DNA of 64,000 nucleotides from Strigamia acuminata (taxonomy: Eukaryota; Arthropoda; Chilopoda; Geophilomorpha; Linotaeniidae). Where the stretch lies: the NCBI GenBank assembly GCA_949358305.1, contig OX442320.1, positions 3,426,259 through 3,490,258 of the forward strand. Direction: 5' to 3'. The notes under the pieces are model-generated. The model was not told where the DNA came from. It saw nothing but the letters and a program-made list of their open reading frames with translations, and did no database searches. Made by a program: the position numbers and the translations under genes. Shown here piece after piece: positions 1 through 12,205 of this stretch (the first letter of the stretch is position 1; every line of letters starts with the position of its first letter).

Positions 1-22
1 AATTGAGACGAAACCAACAAAG

Positions 23-3000
23 ATGAGCGACACCGGTAATTGGAGTTTGGCTAACATTGAGCCACTAAATGATGCGAATTATTTCCTATGGGAATCGAGA
101 GTGGAGGGAATTCTTAGAGCCAAGAAATTGTGGAAAGAAGTAATAGTAGGAGCCGAACCGCAACGTGGAGTTCAAGGAGAAGCGGATTTTGACGCACAAG
201 AGAAAACTTGGAACGATTGGGACGATAAAAACGCGGCGGCCCACTTCACGATGATCAGTACAATGACTGCACCACAAGTCTTGAAGTACTCAAACACAAA
301 AGGAGCAAAAGCACTTTGGGATTTGGTGAAAACAAATATGGCGGCAAAAACCCAAGAATTGCAAATGAGGAGTGCCTGCGAGTTGACACAGCTGAAGATG
401 AACAGCAAAGAAGATGTAGACACGTACATGAACAGGGCCGAAGCAATAATCAACCGCTGTGCAAAACTTGGCAAAAATATAGACGACTACGAGTGCAAGT
501 TTTACGTGACGAAAGGATTGCGGAGAGAATTTGACGCGAATGTGCGCGCAATTGAAGTGCAGGCGAATTTAGACATGTCAAAAATTCGTGACATATTAAA
601 AATGGAGGAAGGTCGAATTTCAACTAGAAAAGAAGAGAAAAATACGACAACAAACGAGGCTGCACTAAAAACACGTGAGAGGGGGCAGAAACCAAAGCGC
701 ACATGCTTCAACTGTGGCCGCGGAGGGCACATGGCACGAGAATGCTACAGTGAGGCAAAATGTTACAACTGCCAGGAGTTTGGTCACTTATCGAAAGATT
801 GTTCGAAACCAAAACGAGAATTTAGAAGTGGCGACTCAAGAGGACGTGGTCGAGGCAGAGGCAATCAGCGAGGTCGCGGCAGAGGAAAAAGCGAAATATC
901 AATGATGGCGTACGAGGAAAAGCCTGAATTCACGCTCATGACGTATGAGATGGATGAAAACACCAATGATGAAGAGACGAATGAAGAACCAAATGAAGAA
1001 AACGATTGGGTGTTGGATTCCGGAGCGACAAGCCACATGACGGCGCTGGATGCAAAACATTTCGACACATTTAACGAGGATGAAAAGAATATCGGAATGG
1101 CGAAGAAAGGCAAAAGTATGAAATCGATTGGAATGGGCGAGATTGTGCTCGAACACGACGGGAAAAATTCCAGATTGAAGAAAGTACTGTGTGTACCACA
1201 AATTGGTAGCAACTTGTTGTCAGTATCGAAAATTGTCGATAATGGACTAAAAGTCACATTCTCCAAAACGAGCGCAACGATAGATGATGAAAATGGAGAA
1301 CAAGTTATGACGGTGCCAAGAAAAGGAGACATGTTTGTGTTGAAGGCAAACATAAAAGAAAATGAGAAGTCTTATAAAGCGGAGGAAAAAGACAACAATT
1401 GGCACGTGAGATTGGGACATTTAAATTACAACACCCTGAGAGAGATGAAAAATGAAGAACTTGCATACGGCATAGAAATTAGCAGCAAAGGTGGCGCCGT
1501 GTGTGAACCATGCATCGCAGGAAAGATGAAAAAGTCATCGCACAAATCGGTAACAGACCGACAATCGTCAAGCATTATGGAATTGTGGCACATTGATTTA
1601 ATTGGACCAATTGGACCCGAATCTCGAGGAGGTGCAAACTATATAATGACTGTAGTGGACGATTGGAGTAGGATGCTAATGATTAAAACATTAAATGCAA
1701 AAAGCGACGCGAAGGAGAAGTTAACAGAACTTATCATTGGGATGGAAAGACAGACCGACAAGAAGCTGAAAAAATTAAGGAGCGACAATGGCGGCGAGTT
1801 CTTGTCCAAAAGCATGAAGGAATGGACGACAAAGAGGGGCATAGAACACCAGCTGACCACAGCATTTAATCCGGCCAGCAACGGCGTTGCAGAACGCGCG
1901 AACCGGACAATACTTGAGATGTTGAGAGCAATGTTAAAAGATTGCAAACTGCCAAAGACGTTTTGGGCGGAGTGTGCATCGACAGTGGCGCACATCCGCA
2001 ACCGGTGCAAATCGTCAGTTCATGGACGCACACCATTTGAGATATGGTTTGGCAAGAAACCAAATTTGAAGTATTTGAGAAGATTTGGATGTATAGCATA
2101 TGTGCTAATTAAGGACCACAAACGAAAGAAATTGGATCCCAAAGCGGAGAAAGCAGTATTCATTGGATACTCAAACACAAGAAAAGCGTACCAAATTTAT
2201 CATCCAGAAAACGATTCGATAAGCGAAGAAATTGATGTAAAATTTGACGAGAGTAAAACGGGCGCAGATTTGTTGAATGGAGAAATCAAAGATGGTGAAG
2301 AGATTGAAACAGTCAAAATCGATCTGAATTGCGAAGAAAATGAAGACGAATCAGACGATGCCGAGGAAGAAGAGCAAAACGAGATAAATGAAGAAGAAAA
2401 TGAAGCCAATGAATCAGAAGATAACACGGAAGAAAACGACACTGAGGTCGAACGTGACGAACCACCACGGAGGGGACGACCAGCAGGGGTGACCAGGGAA
2501 ATGAAGTTGGTCGCCGATAAAGTGCAAAGAGAAGAACACGAGAAGAGACTGGTTGACCAGGGAGCGCGAAGATCAGAGAGAATTAAGGCGAAACAAATGG
2601 CATTACTAGTAGAAGAAATCTTAACGCCGAAAAATTTCCACGAAGCAACAAACTCCCATCACGCGACAGACTGGAAGGCCGCGATGGATGACGAGATGAG
2701 CTCGATGAAACAACACGCAGTGTGGAAAATTGGAAAATTGCCAAAAGGAAAGAAGGCGGTGAAATCCAAGTGGGTTTATAAAGTGAAGTTAAACTCCGAG
2801 GGGGAACCGGAAAGATTCCGAGCAAGATTGGTAGCCACTGGATACTCGCAGAAATTCGGGGACGACTACGAGCTGACCTTCGCCCCGGTGATCAGGATAG
2901 AGACACTGAGAATGCTGATTAATGTAGCAGCAAAAATCAACAGACCATTGAAACAACATGACGTCAAAGCCGCATATCTTCACGACAAGCTGAAGGAGAT

Positions 3001-4165
3001 GATATTTATGATACAGCCAGAAGGATATGTTGAAGGAGGAAAAGGACATGTTTGTCAATTAATTAAAAGCATCTATGGATTAAAACAGGCAGGGAGATGT
3101 TGGTTTGAAATGTTGGATAAGACATTGAAGAAAATTGGATTTAAACCATCTCCAGAGGACCCGTGCCTTTATGTGATTTTTATTGATGGCAACTTTATGT
3201 TTCTAGGCGTGTACGTGGACGACGACCTGTCCTTGGCATCCACGGATGAATTTGAGACGGAACTAATGTCAAAAATGAAAGAAGAAATAGAATTCGTGAG
3301 CATAGGCAGACTGGAATACATTTTAGGAATCCAGGTGGAATACAAAAATGGAAGAATCAACATCCACCAAGGCGGATACATAAAAAGATTGGTGGAGAGC
3401 GAGGGATTGGAAGAATGCAATGCGGCAATAACCCCAGTGAACCCCAATCAAAACTTGGACGAATTTGACGAAAGCGAAAAGGTTGATGCAACACAGTACC
3501 AGGAACTGCTGGGCAAGATGATGTACCTTGCCACACACACGAGACCAGACCTGAGTTTCCCAATGAGCCTGTTATCGCAATATAACAAGGACCCACGAAA
3601 GATTCATTTTACAGCATTGAAGCGTGTGCTGAGATACCTGAAGGGGACGGTGGACTACAAGCTAAGCTACGGGAGAGAAGAGAGCCATATCCATGGTTAC
3701 TCGGACGCGAGTTGGGACCGGACATCGAACGCACGGTCGTTCTCCGGATTCATCACACTTGACGGAAGTTCAATCATTAACTGGAAATGCCAGAAACAAG
3801 CGATAGTCGCGATGTCGAGTACAGAGAGTGAGCTCTTGGCGCTGACCGAAGGAGTGCGAGAATTAATTTGGCTGAAACAACTCGCGATTGGACTAAATGG
3901 AGAAGTTGACGACGGAAATGCCACAACAATGCACTGTGACAGTTTGAACGCAGTGAAACTGTTGCGAGGCGGTGCGCAGAAGACGAGGACCAAGCACTTG
4001 AATCGAAAAGTGCATTTCATCAAACAAGAGATTGAGGACGGAAACATTATCGTGGAACATGTCGCAAGCGAGGACATGTTAGCAGACTTTTTAACGAAGC
4101 CTTTAGCCGGACCTGCACTAAATGGAATACTAGAAGCATTAGGACTAAAGACTGTGGGGGAATAA
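23..4165 (+). CDS. Copia-type Gag-Pol polyprotein, intact
   Basis: A 1380-residue single ORF from an ATG at 23. In order: an N-terminal UBN2-type Gag region; two CCHC zinc knuckles ([14 protein letters not shown] from residue 228 and [14 protein letters not shown] from 247); an aspartic protease with DSGA at 332-335; the integrase zinc-binding module (His around 461, CEPC at 494-497); the integrase DDE triad at about D525, D588 and E624; an acidic linker with an AT-hook-like RRGRP; reverse transcriptase with YVDD at 1064-1067; and RNase H with its first Asp near 1228. The protein makes capsid, then copies and integrates the element. Length and order match complete copia elements, and all catalytic motifs are present. 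[11 protein letters not shown] has His where copia RTs more often have Asn, probably neutral. Gag and Pol share one frame, so Gag excess would need another mechanism such as splicing or processing. Confidence 0.95.
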   Translation: MSDTGNWSLANIEPLNDANYFLWESRVEGILRAKKLWKEVIVGAEPQRGVQGEADFDAQEKTWNDWDDKNAAAHFTMISTMTAPQVLKYSNTKGAKALWDLVKTNMAAKTQELQMRSACELTQLKMNSKEDVDTYMNRAEAIINRCAKLGKNIDDYECKFYVTKGLRREFDANVRAIEVQANLDMSKIRDILKMEEGRISTRKEEKNTTTNEAALKTRERGQKPKRTCFNCGRGGHMARECYSEAKCYNCQEFGHLSKDCSKPKREFRSGDSRGRGRGRGNQRGRGRGKSEISMMAYEEKPEFTLMTYEMDENTNDEETNEEPNEENDWVLDSGATSHMTALDAKHFDTFNEDEKNIGMAKKGKSMKSIGMGEIVLEHDGKNSRLKKVLCVPQIGSNLLSVSKIVDNGLKVTFSKTSATIDDENGEQVMTVPRKGDMFVLKANIKENEKSYKAEEKDNNWHVRLGHLNYNTLREMKNEELAYGIEISSKGGAVCEPCIAGKMKKSSHKSVTDRQSSSIMELWHIDLIGPIGPESRGGANYIMTVVDDWSRMLMIKTLNAKSDAKEKLTELIIGMERQTDKKLKKLRSDNGGEFLSKSMKEWTTKRGIEHQLTTAFNPASNGVAERANRTILEMLRAMLKDCKLPKTFWAECASTVAHIRNRCKSSVHGRTPFEIWFGKKPNLKYLRRFGCIAYVLIKDHKRKKLDPKAEKAVFIGYSNTRKAYQIYHPENDSISEEIDVKFDESKTGADLLNGEIKDGEEIETVKIDLNCEENEDESDDAEEEEQNEINEEENEANESEDNTEENDTEVERDEPPRRGRPAGVTREMKLVADKVQREEHEKRLVDQGARRSERIKAKQMALLVEEILTPKNFHEATNSHHATDWKAAMDDEMSSMKQHAVWKIGKLPKGKKAVKSKWVYKVKLNSEGEPERFRARLVATGYSQKFGDDYELTFAPVIRIETLRMLINVAAKINRPLKQHDVKAAYLHDKLKEMIFMIQPEGYVEGGKGHVCQLIKSIYGLKQAGRCWFEMLDKTLKKIGFKPSPEDPCLYVIFIDGNFMFLGVYVDDDLSLASTDEFETELMSKMKEEIEFVSIGRLEYILGIQVEYKNGRINIHQGGYIKRLVESEGLEECNAAITPVNPNQNLDEFDESEKVDATQYQELLGKMMYLATHTRPDLSFPMSLLSQYNKDPRKIHFTALKRVLRYLKGTVDYKLSYGREESHIHGYSDASWDRTSNARSFSGFITLDGSSIINWKCQKQAIVAMSSTESELLALTEGVRELIWLKQLAIGLNGEVDDGNATTMHCDSLNAVKLLRGGAQKTRTKHLNRKVHFIKQEIEDGNIIVEHVASEDMLADFLTKPLAGPALNGILEALGLKTVGE

Positions 4166-4266
4166 TGACTTTATTGTGTGCAGTGTTCATATTGATAGTT
4201 TTTATATAATTGTGTTTTTGAGAAGTGTTTTTGTGATGAAATCAAATTGTTGATTTTGGGGGAATT

Positions 4267-4475
4267 TGTTGGGATATTTGATGTGGAAAATCACCACTTG
4301 ATGTCATTGTGCAATTAGTGTAGTTTGAGTTTTTTATATCCTGTGGTGACACTCCTACCATATATGGAGTGAACATCCTTCCTGTGTTTTTTCCCCACTC
4401 TTTCACTTGATGTAGAACAGTGAGGTTGCTCTAACCTTGTATTAAACTTCAACCGTTATTTCCATATTCATAACA
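4267..4475 (+). repeat. Copia 3-prime LTR
   Basis: The 209-base segment starts TGTTGGGATATTTG directly after the polypurine tract and ends TTCATAACA, giving the inverted termini TGTT...AACA usual for LTRs. Its short length is in the range of insect copia LTRs. The end point is inferred from the terminal CA because the partner LTR is not in the window. Confidence 0.75.
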
Positions 4476-5813
4476 AAAACACACTTAAACTACAAAAATG
4501 AAATACTTTTTTTATACTAAACTAGCGCTTAGGAAGGTGCGCTTTAAACTACAATGTTTTAACAAAATTACACTTAACTTTACGGCTTTTTCGGATGCAA
4601 AATGGTCCAAACGAACAAGGTGGTCACGGTCCAAAATGGTGGTCAAGAGACGTCCAGTCAGTGTGGATGCAAGAAGGCAAGTGGTCTTCACACTTCCCAA
4701 AAAATGAATTTTGGGGGTTAATCCGTTCAGTGGGATTGGGCGAATGAAAAAATGACACATTTGACGTGTGTCACTCATTCATCACCCAACAGTGCATTTC
4801 CTTTTCTGGATATGCCACCCACTGAGTTTTGGTCCAAATTCTTTTTCGAGAATTTGAACTTTGCCATTCTTGTCAGCAAGATTAACCTGTTTTTTAAGAC
4901 AAGTCAAAATCGCCCATTCTCCACAGCTGCTTGACAATCTCCAGTCTCTTTGTAAAGAGAAAATTGTTTTTATTTCTTTTTCGGGAAATAATCACAAAAT
5001 ACTACCATTAGTCACATTTTTGGTGAGAAAATATGACCTCTTCAGACTACCATCCAAGTGTCGTTAACTTTTCGTACAAAAAGTTAAAGTTCAAGCATTT
5101 TGATTAGAAATAACTTAAACAATGGACAGCATCGTAAATTCTTCGAGTTGTAGAAACTTCTGTTTGTTTGTCGAGAATCAAAACTTTTTATTCAAAAGAA
5201 ATGATCCAACAAACGTCTGGTACATTTATTTATATTTTTCGCGAAATAATAAATAACGTACGGTAGTCTACTTGTTACACATTCTTGTGAGAAAAATGCA
5301 ACTAGACTCGGGAGACAGTGTTGAAATAATATTTCGATTAAAATATTAACAACACTGTGAAATTTGTAATTATATTTTTCTTTTTCGAGAGAAAATACAA
5401 CAAACAAATCAAAAATCGTAATTTTCTCGTTAAAGAAAATCACAACACGAACAAAACGGTTATAAATTTCTTTTTTAAGAAAATTTACAACACGGACATT
5501 TAGTCATAATTTTCTGGTTAGAAAAAATACAACTCAGCCATAATTTTCTTGGTAAAGAAAAATTACAACAAAAATGTCAAAATTCAAAATTTTACCTAAG
5601 TTCACTTTTAGCTTGCAACCTATCTCGGTGGGACCTCCACGTGTGACGATGACCTTTCGATGACGCTATCCGCTCAAAATGTGTATTTTGGCATAACAAG
5701 CAAGTCTATCAATTCTAGTAGTTGAGAGATAAGTTAACAAACCTAAAGTGTGAACTGGGTAAAATAATGAAACCGGTGGTTATCAAGACATAACATATTT
5801 ATTGATATCTAAA
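4476..5813. other. Non-coding, AT-rich; nothing recognised
   Basis: Only short, compositionally poor ORFs occur here. About 5190-5580 has repeated short A/T motifs such as TTTTCTCGTTAAAGAAAA-type near-palindromes, but no clear terminal repeats. I see no gene. Confidence 0.5.
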
Positions 5814-7254
5814 TATAATCACCGAAAAGTGATTATATTAATCAATTTTGCATCAAATATAATTATACAATAATTATGCCGACAAATGGCCAAATTACTA
5901 TCGATTAAACTATACATATAGTTGCCTGTGCGGCGCTATAATAGTATCAATCGGCTTCGTCCTGGTAAGATGTCGTCTGAATCGGTTGATTATTTGGTCC
6001 TGGTTCGAATCTGTAATGAAAAGGTTAGTATCCGAGGACTTCCGGTTGACTGTATCTGCATCGCCACAACCTTGGGGCGGTTATTGGTTTAAATGGCCTG
6101 TGAGAGCCATTTACCAATTGACCTCTTATAGATGTTTTAAGACATCTATAATTGGTGTGATACGTCAAATGGTTCTTCATACGAGAGTAAACTGTTGCAA
6201 GTTTACAATCATAACTTCTGGTTCCGTGCAATGGATGCATTTATTAGAGTATTACTTTTCAGTAAATACTCGTAATAATTCTGCTTACATAAAGTTGGCA
6301 ATTTAGCTACACATTTACTGGCAAGTAAATGCTAATGTAGCTAGTCTTCAGTTTTGTACAGTTCTGGAAGAAGTATCCATGTTTATGCACAATGCTGAGT
6401 TGTGACATAAACTAGCTGGGGATTTAATCTAACTAAACTTTTCCGAGTTTAGTTATTTCAACCCTAATGTTACATTTTCGACACGCTGTTCGGCAGCCGT
6501 GGTTTACTGTAACTGGCAGGCCTTGTGGAACACTTGTTGAATTATATCCGGCCCGACGGGATTCTTACTACTCATCGCCGCGACCTGATCTCCTCACGGC
6601 CACACAGCCGTCATCGGGCACCCGGACATGGAGGCATCATATCACCCATCTCCACGTCAAGTGTACGCCGTATGTAGGTTGTCATAGGCCCGCAGTATAA
6701 GGGGCATTGACTGCGCAATCAACAGACAAGCAAGTGTCTGCGCAATCAACATGACAACCGGAGTAGTAGAATGGGCTCAAGAAAACATATAGTCAAATAT
6801 CTGGTCAAGAGCGAGCTACTTCCTGTTGCGAGGAAGTATATACTCGGGGAAAACAATAGCTTGGCCATTGCTCCAATGAGAGCAATGGTCCTGCAAATCC
6901 CCCCAATCACTGGTCCAGGTGATGGGATACTCAGGACACATTTTCAGTCCAGGTGGTCAGCTAGACAGACCATAGCTCTCTGCTAGGTCGGGACAGGAAC
7001 TGGATAGCGAGGAACACTTTTGGATTAAGTCTTTCAACTTGATCCGCGGGGGTCCACGCTTGGAGCAGGTGCGAGGGGGAGATTTAATCCCCTAGGCCTA
7101 GTTTTGGGGTAACTTTGCAGAGTTACCACAAAACAACCTAATATCTATATTTATTGCCATAAACATAAGATAACGTTGATTTTCTGCCTTAAAATCACAT
7201 AAAAGTTGTATTTTATGTGGTTTTACGTCAAGTGACAAATTCTATTCGAATTTG
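5814..7254. other. Dense array of short inverted repeats (possible structured RNA or hairpin-rich insert)
   Basis: About twenty perfect or near-perfect stem-loops follow one another, many with 9-12 bp stems and a 6-base loop. Clear ones: 5814-5837 (TATAATCAC stem), 5908-5923, 6083-6118, 6127-6150, 6187-6206, 6247-6271, 6304-6343 (two coaxial 8 bp stems), 6381-6412 (12 bp), 6430-6455 (10 bp), 6723-6740 enclosed by a 9 bp stem pairing 6677-6685 with 6751-6759, 6812-6846, 6863-6891, 7022-7045, 7101-7134, 7177-7197, 7196-7219 and 7236-7254. No long ORF runs through it. The density is far above what the surrounding AT-rich DNA shows, and the middle (6470-6780) is GC-richer. Function is unknown; a structured non-coding RNA, a transposon rich in small palindromes and a viral or organellar insert are all possible. 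Confidence 0.55.
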
Positions 7255-8699
7255 CCGCTTTTGGTCGTCAGCGCCATCTATTGGCGTAATTTGTCGCTAT
7301 ATCGATGAGCGACTGCATGATCGTCATAAACATTTAACAGAGATAGCGACACAGACTGAAAGAAACCGGAATTGACACTCACCATGCAAATTTGTTGAAT
7401 CGGGCTTGATGACAATCACTACTCTGATCACGGCCTCGGTGGCATGCTGTCTCTTTCAGTCAGCGGAGCTCTCGTCGAAGTCACGCTCGGTTCTCCAGTA
7501 GTCATGAATTTTGACCCGGCGTAACTTTTTTTGTGAACATTTTCGGCCATTTTCGGTGTGCCCCAAACGAATTCAATTTAGCACGCAAAATCCCTTCATC
7601 TTTATCACAGAACAGAAAACATTTTCCTCCAAAATTCACCACAACCAAGTCCAGTAAAGTTATTTAATTTCATTTCGTGTATCGACCGGCTCCCTTCCTC
7701 GTAATTATAGGTCGGCAAGTGGTTGAAAATAAATGATAGTCGTACCACAGACTCGTGAACGGAAAAAGCGCCATTTAGACAATGCCAACTTAGTACAAAA
7801 GGCGATGGCGGAACTGAACGAAGTCGGAATAATTTTAAAAATTGTTCAAAACGTTAGAATCTTTATTGTATTTAAAAATGTGTGGAGACTTTCCTGTGTA
7901 CTATTTATTTACTTGAAATTTATCTCTGATTTTTAAGTTTTTTAAGTTTGTCGTTTCATGTTCGGGCCTTCTGCGCTATAACTATAACTATAGTCCGAAT
8001 CTCGTATTTATGTTACCGTATTTACCACAGGTCTTTCGCTTGAATCCTTCCCGAAAAAAGGAATCCTACCAACTCAAGTCTTTAAAAGAAAAAAGAAAAA
8101 TACCATATTAAAATTAGAATTATCGATTTTTTGTGTATTTTTATTAATTGGGAGGCCCTGGTCGATTGGCTAGGCGCAGCCAAGTGCACAATACGCCTAA
8201 ATTTTAACAATTTCTTCCGACTCCAACCATCATTATAATACCTATACTTTATATTAATTCGTGAATAATTTACAACATAAAAATATTGTAGTTATTTCCG
8301 TATCAACTGGGTAAGAATTACAAATGAAAACGGGTGTATATAATGTAAATTCTATTTGCATTACACGCTCCTGGTGTTAACACAGGCAACTAAGAAAACG
8401 TGTAGGCGAAAATTTTTCACGAAAAATATAATTCGGTTCTTTTCTAACTTTTTATTACGTATATGTATAAGTATATGTATTTAGTCCCTTTTTATGTAAA
8501 TGAAATAATTTTTTTTTAAATAAAATTTTAAATTATTTGTTAACAATTTGTTTTCGAACAAGATTACACGAAACCTTCCATTTCGGGTTTTATTTATTGC
8601 GCCATCTTCCACCATCCATCAACACCCACACACTAGGTTATTATTTAATTGCAAACGCTTGTTTAATTGTTGTTAAACTGTTGTTTTATTTTTTTATAG
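7255..8699. other. Non-coding; isolated short palindromes
   Basis: A 10 bp inverted pair (GACTGAAAGA at 7354-7363 with its complement at 7452-7461) and CGCCATCTATTGGCG near 7271 continue the palindromic character of the preceding stretch more weakly. The rest shows no supported gene. Confidence 0.4.
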
Positions 8700-8836
8700 C
8701 CGTAAGAAACGAATCGTCGTCGAAATTCAAAAATCATTTTTCTCAATTCACGAAATTGGCGACGAAAAGCTAAAAACTATGCATCAAATTCACGACTTGA
8801 TCGAGAAAATGCGCGCCAAGACTAGGAAAAATCGAG
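8700..8836 (+). CDS. Candidate internal exon, unknown protein
   Basis: A pyrimidine-rich acceptor (TGTTTTATTTTTTTATAG) ends at 8699 and a donor (CGAG followed by GTAAAAAT) follows 8836. Of the 137 bases, one base completes a codon, 45 codons are open, and one base is left over. The peptide is helical and charged (RKKRIVVEIQKSFFSIHEIG, then DEKLKTMHQIHDLIEKMRAK), unlike the low-complexity translations around it. I do not recognise the family; such peptides occur in DNA-binding proteins of transposon origin, but that is only an impression. No partner exon is assigned, and the call rests on splice-site quality and composition alone. Confidence 0.3.
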
Positions 8837-9349
8837 GTAAAAATCATTCAAGGAATGCATTACAAATCAGAAGTTTGAAATATTTATTCACAAATCATAA
8901 ATAAATATCATTCTGTGGCGCCACGTGTGCTTGCAGCAGAGTAGGCAAGGTTTTTATGACCATAACTGTAGAATACTTGCGTCTGCGTATTAAATTTTTA
9001 TTCCAGGATGTGTTAGGTCGTAAAATAAAAGTATAAATGTTCAGGCAGCGATTGAACTTTATTAGAACTCCATTGCCAACAGCAGGCTACAGGTCTACCG
9101 TTCGCTCCGTTCTTTATTGTTTTGAATGCTGTTTGGTGGATTCGGGGCTTTTGGGTGTTAGGATCGTTTGTTGTGGGCTCCGCATGAAACCCAATTTCAA
9201 CATCAACGGTCATTTTTGGGACATTATGTTCCATTTTGTTATTTAACATTTATTTTTCTTTGGGAAGTTGTTGCTGGTTTTTGTTTTTGTTTTTTTCCCT
9301 CTAAATAAACATTTATGCGTAGAAAACAATGAAAAAATATTATGAAAAA
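8837..9349. other. Non-coding; nothing recognised
   Basis: Short ORFs at 9013-9249 on both strands look like chance openings. No repeats or RNA genes are seen. Confidence 0.4.
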
Positions 9350-9488
9350 ATATTTTTTTGTTGAATTCTGATATTGGAATGTGTGTAACATTGTTGCCAT
9401 GACATTATGAGCATGACCAGTTGGTCATAAGATCATTTGGCAATGATGTGACACTCATTCCATTTTCAGAATTCAACACCAAAATATT
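9350..9488. mobile_element. Short MITE with GTTGAATTCTGA termini
   Basis: The left end, GTTGAATTCTGATATTGGAA from about 9360, is mirrored on the right by TTCCATTTTCAGAATTCAAC ending near 9477; subterminal bases (ATGTGT.ACAT.TTGCCA) also pair. A related terminus in opposite orientation lies at about 18470-18485, which supports a dispersed family. No coding capacity. Target duplication is unclear. Confidence 0.6.
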
Positions 9489-9539
9489 TCATTAGACACA
9501 TAGATTTTGAATTCAAGACCGTATTTCAGGATGTACGAT

Positions 9540-9567
9540 AATGGGTCCAAATAGTGGACCCATTATT
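9540..9567. repeat. Hairpin ATAATGGGTCC / GGACCCATTAT
   Basis: An 11 bp inverted repeat with a short loop. A related ATAATG(T)ATCCATTATTATACATCC string occurs at 18330-18356, near the related MITE end there, so it is probably part of the same repeat family. Confidence 0.5.
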
Positions 9568-9742
9568 ATACATACCGGTACTTAAATGGTAATAAACTAA
9601 CAATAAAGTAGATTTATTTCGAGGGACAGTATGGCTCATTTTAAGTTTTTTCAATTTAAATTGTATATTTTCTGAAAAAAAGTAGAAATACAGCATTTTC
9701 TCGATTAAGAGCTGCGGCTCTTATTCAAAACGGGCGTCCTTG

Positions 9743-10178
9743 GGGGCCGTCCATAAATTATGTAATGCCTGGAAGGGGGGGAGGGGGTTTCAAATTTTGT
9801 TACGGGTTGTTACGACAGGGAGGGGGGGTTCTTAAAAATGTTACGTAACAAAAAGTGAAAATTTTACTTTTATTGCTTCAATTTATTATTATTGTAAATT
9901 TTAAATTTTTATAAACAGTTTTAAATTTTTCAAATTTTTTTTTACATTTTTCAAATTTTTTTTTTGATTTTTGAAATTTTGTTGAAATTTTGGTAAAAAT
10001 TTTTTTGTAAAATTTTGTATTTTAGCTTGTATCAAATTTTTTTTTTTTGGGGGGGAGGTGGGAAGTTTTGATACGTAATATTCTAGGGGGGGTTTGTGAA
10101 TTTGTTAAGACCTTGTTACAGGGGAAGAAGGGGTCTAAAAATAAAAAAATCAGTGTTACATAATTTATGGACGGCCCC
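9743..10178. mobile_element. Nested MITE with perfect 23 bp terminal repeats
   Basis: Perfect terminal inverted repeats beginning GGGGCCGTCCATAAATTATG lie at 9743-9765 and 10156-10178. G-rich subterminal tracts with GTTACG motifs follow on both sides. It sits inside the 9691-10841 element, so it inserted later. I recall this type of terminus as widespread in insects, but I cannot assign the superfamily or a clear target duplication. Confidence 0.8.
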
Positions 10179-10239
10179 TTAGGCGCGGCTCTTAATTGAA
10201 GGCAGCTCTTATTATAATTGTTTATCATATTTTATTTAA

Positions 10240-10690
10240 ATTTTTTTTTTTTATTAAAATTTCAATTTTTTTATTAAAATTTCAATTTTTTCCGTTAAAA
10301 TTTCAATTTTTTCCATTAAAATTTCAATTTTTTTCCATTAAAATTTCAATTTTTTCTATTGAAATTTTAATTTTTTCCATTGAAATTTCACTTTTTTCCA
10401 TTGAAATTTCACTTTTTTCCATTGAAATTTCACTTTTTTCCATAGAAATTTCACTTTTTTCCATTGAAATTTCACTTTTTCCATTAAAATTTCTATTTTT
10501 TATATTGAAATTTTATTTTCCATTGAACTTTCCAATTTTTTATTGAAATTTTAATTTTTTTCCTTAAAATTTTAATTTTTTTTATTAAAATTTTAATTTT
10601 TTTCATTAAAATTTTAATTTTTTTATTAAAATTTTAATTTTTTTATTAAAATTTAATTTTTGCCAGTGAAATTTTATTTTTTTCCATTGA
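10240..10690. repeat. Minisatellite, about 18-21 bp AT-rich units
   Basis: Tandem units of the type TTTTTTCCATTGAAATTTCA, drifting to TTTTTTATTAAAATTTTAA on the right. More than twenty copies with variable unit length. An open frame through it is a by-product of the repeat and is not called as a gene. Confidence 0.85.
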
Positions 10691-10841
10691 AATGTCACTT
10701 ATTTTTTAAACTTTTTATTTAAATAACTATCATCATCGACGAATGTTTCATTAACCGTTTCCTGTTTGGTTACAAAAGCCCTCGAATAGTAGCCGTTTAG
10801 TAGCTACAAAATGAGGACGACTCTTAATCGAGAAAATACTG

Positions 10842-11248
10842 TAAAAAAAATTTTATTATGCACAAAAATTTAAATATTTTATTTAAACCACTTTTCATGC
10901 AGGCTTGTGGCTGGAATGTATATCATTTATTTATGGTCGCGCCTCACGGGCGCCCAATGAGAATAAAGCAGTGCTTTCGTGTGGGAAAGATACAGTATCA
11001 CCGGATGGAAGAGCAAAATAAAAGAGCAATGCAACTTTTCTTCATCAGTAGTTTTTTTTTCCTGGACTATACCCCCAGGAAAGACGGATACACTTCACAT
11101 TGTGACCGATTGCTGAATATAGCTTTTTTTTTTAAAATATTTCCTTCTAGAATTTGATGAAAACAATAAAATTGCAATAAAAATTCTAAAAAAAAATGCA
11201 AATTTGGGAATAACATTGTTTATTTAGCTTAATGCTCATATTTTCCCA
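10842..11248. other. Non-coding; nothing recognised
   Basis: AT-rich sequence with poly-T runs. No convincing ORF, repeat or RNA gene. Confidence 0.4.
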
Positions 11249-12029
11249 CAGAGTAGAATCTTGATTATCGGAACACTCAGGCGGGCTGCGAGGGGTGAGG
11301 CGGCTAGGCGGTCGCCTCAGGCGGCATATTTCTAGGGGCAGCATCTGTGGGCGCACAAACAAGTTTTTTTCAGCAAAAAATTTTTTTTTTCTTCAAAAGG
11401 GCGGCGTATGCCTTGCTCGCCTCAGGTGGAAATATGTTGTTAATTGTTGGAAAGATTGCCATTGATCGAGTTAGATTTGAACAAGTTTATTCGCACATGA
11501 TACCATATGAACTGCACATGTTATCGTCACGTAACCGGAAGTCACGTGTGAAAACCGAGTGTTTTACTCAAATGTCATTTTTTATAACTTTTTGAATTGT
11601 ATCAAGTTCATTTTAATATTTCTTAATTTTGTATTTTCTGGTGTTTTTCTTTACATTTGTTTCCTTTTTTAAACCACTTATTTGCTCAAACTAATGTATC
11701 AATAACAACCCCTACCTTCTCACACTGGCCCTGGATCACCGGTTATATACACCGAATAATATCCAGGGTCACTCTTGAGTGTGGAAAGAGTATACAAACT
11801 CAGTTTTTAAAGTTTTTTGACAATTTTTACATAATCAGCATTTAATGTCTTTCGACAATTTTTATCAAATTTTGGTTGGTTTTAATGATTTCTAACTATA
11901 TTTTAATGTCTTTTTATTTTCATACGCAATACAGTGTATGTGTATAAATCTAATGTTTATTATCCGAACAATTTGGTTTGACGAACACCCGTGTCCCTAA
12001 TTAGTTCGGATAATCGAGGTTCTATCGTA
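11249..12029. mobile_element. Tigger/pogo-like non-autonomous element
   Basis: The left end reads AGAATCTTGATTATCGGAAC and the right end, reverse-complemented, AGAACCTCGATTATCCGAAC. This is the well-known GAACCTCGATTATCCGAAC type of Tigger/pogo terminus. The body is AT-rich without a transposase. Near the left end (11281-11345) lies GC-rich sequence (GGCGGTCGCCTCAGGCGGCA), perhaps another repeat. Boundaries are approximate because the flanking TA is not clear. Confidence 0.65.
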
Positions 12030-12205
12030 ATTGAAAATGTCTGATTTAATAAAAAAATTAGTAATATCTTTATCTGCCTCAGCCGGCCATAGAAAGTTTT
12101 ACTTAAAGAACATCCTGTTACCTTATACAACAGTACTTAAAACGTGCCATGTGGAAATAGCCTAATAAAATTCCAAAATTAATCAGTGAAATCAATACGT
12201 TAGCC

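Larger units (their letters stand above)
1..4475 (+). mobile_element. Ty1/copia retrotransposon, 5-prime LTR cut off by window edge
   Basis: The window opens 22 bases before the start codon of an intact copia-type polyprotein, so the 5-prime LTR and most of the leader lie outside. After the ORF come about 90 non-coding bases, a G-rich polypurine tract (about 4254-4266) and a 3-prime LTR. Domain order is Gag, protease, integrase, reverse transcriptase, RNase H, which is the copia order (integrase before RT). No stop or frameshift is seen, so this copy may be young or still competent. Without the 5-prime LTR the insertion age cannot be judged. Confidence 0.93.
9691..10841. mobile_element. Outer MITE, pogo/Tc1-like ends, TA target duplication
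   Basis: The left end CAGCATTTTCTCGATTAAGA (from 9691) matches the reverse complement of the right end, CAGTATTTTCTCGATTAAGA (ending 10841). Both ends are flanked by TA (9689-9690 and 10842-10843). The interior contains a second MITE (9743-10178) and a tandem-repeat tract (about 10240-10690), which account for most of its 1151 bases. No transposase is seen. Confidence 0.7.

Noticed and set aside
6002-6012. GGTTCGAATCT as a tRNA B box
   Set aside because: The flanks do not form a T stem and no A box or acceptor pairing was found.
7733-7936. 67-codon ORF starting MIVVPQTRERKKR
   Set aside because: The first part looks protein-like but the acceptor is weak, no donor follows, and the second half is AT-driven hydrophobic text.
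10196-10546. 116-codon ORF of FSIEIS repeats
   Set aside because: Translation of an AT-rich tandem repeat inside a MITE.
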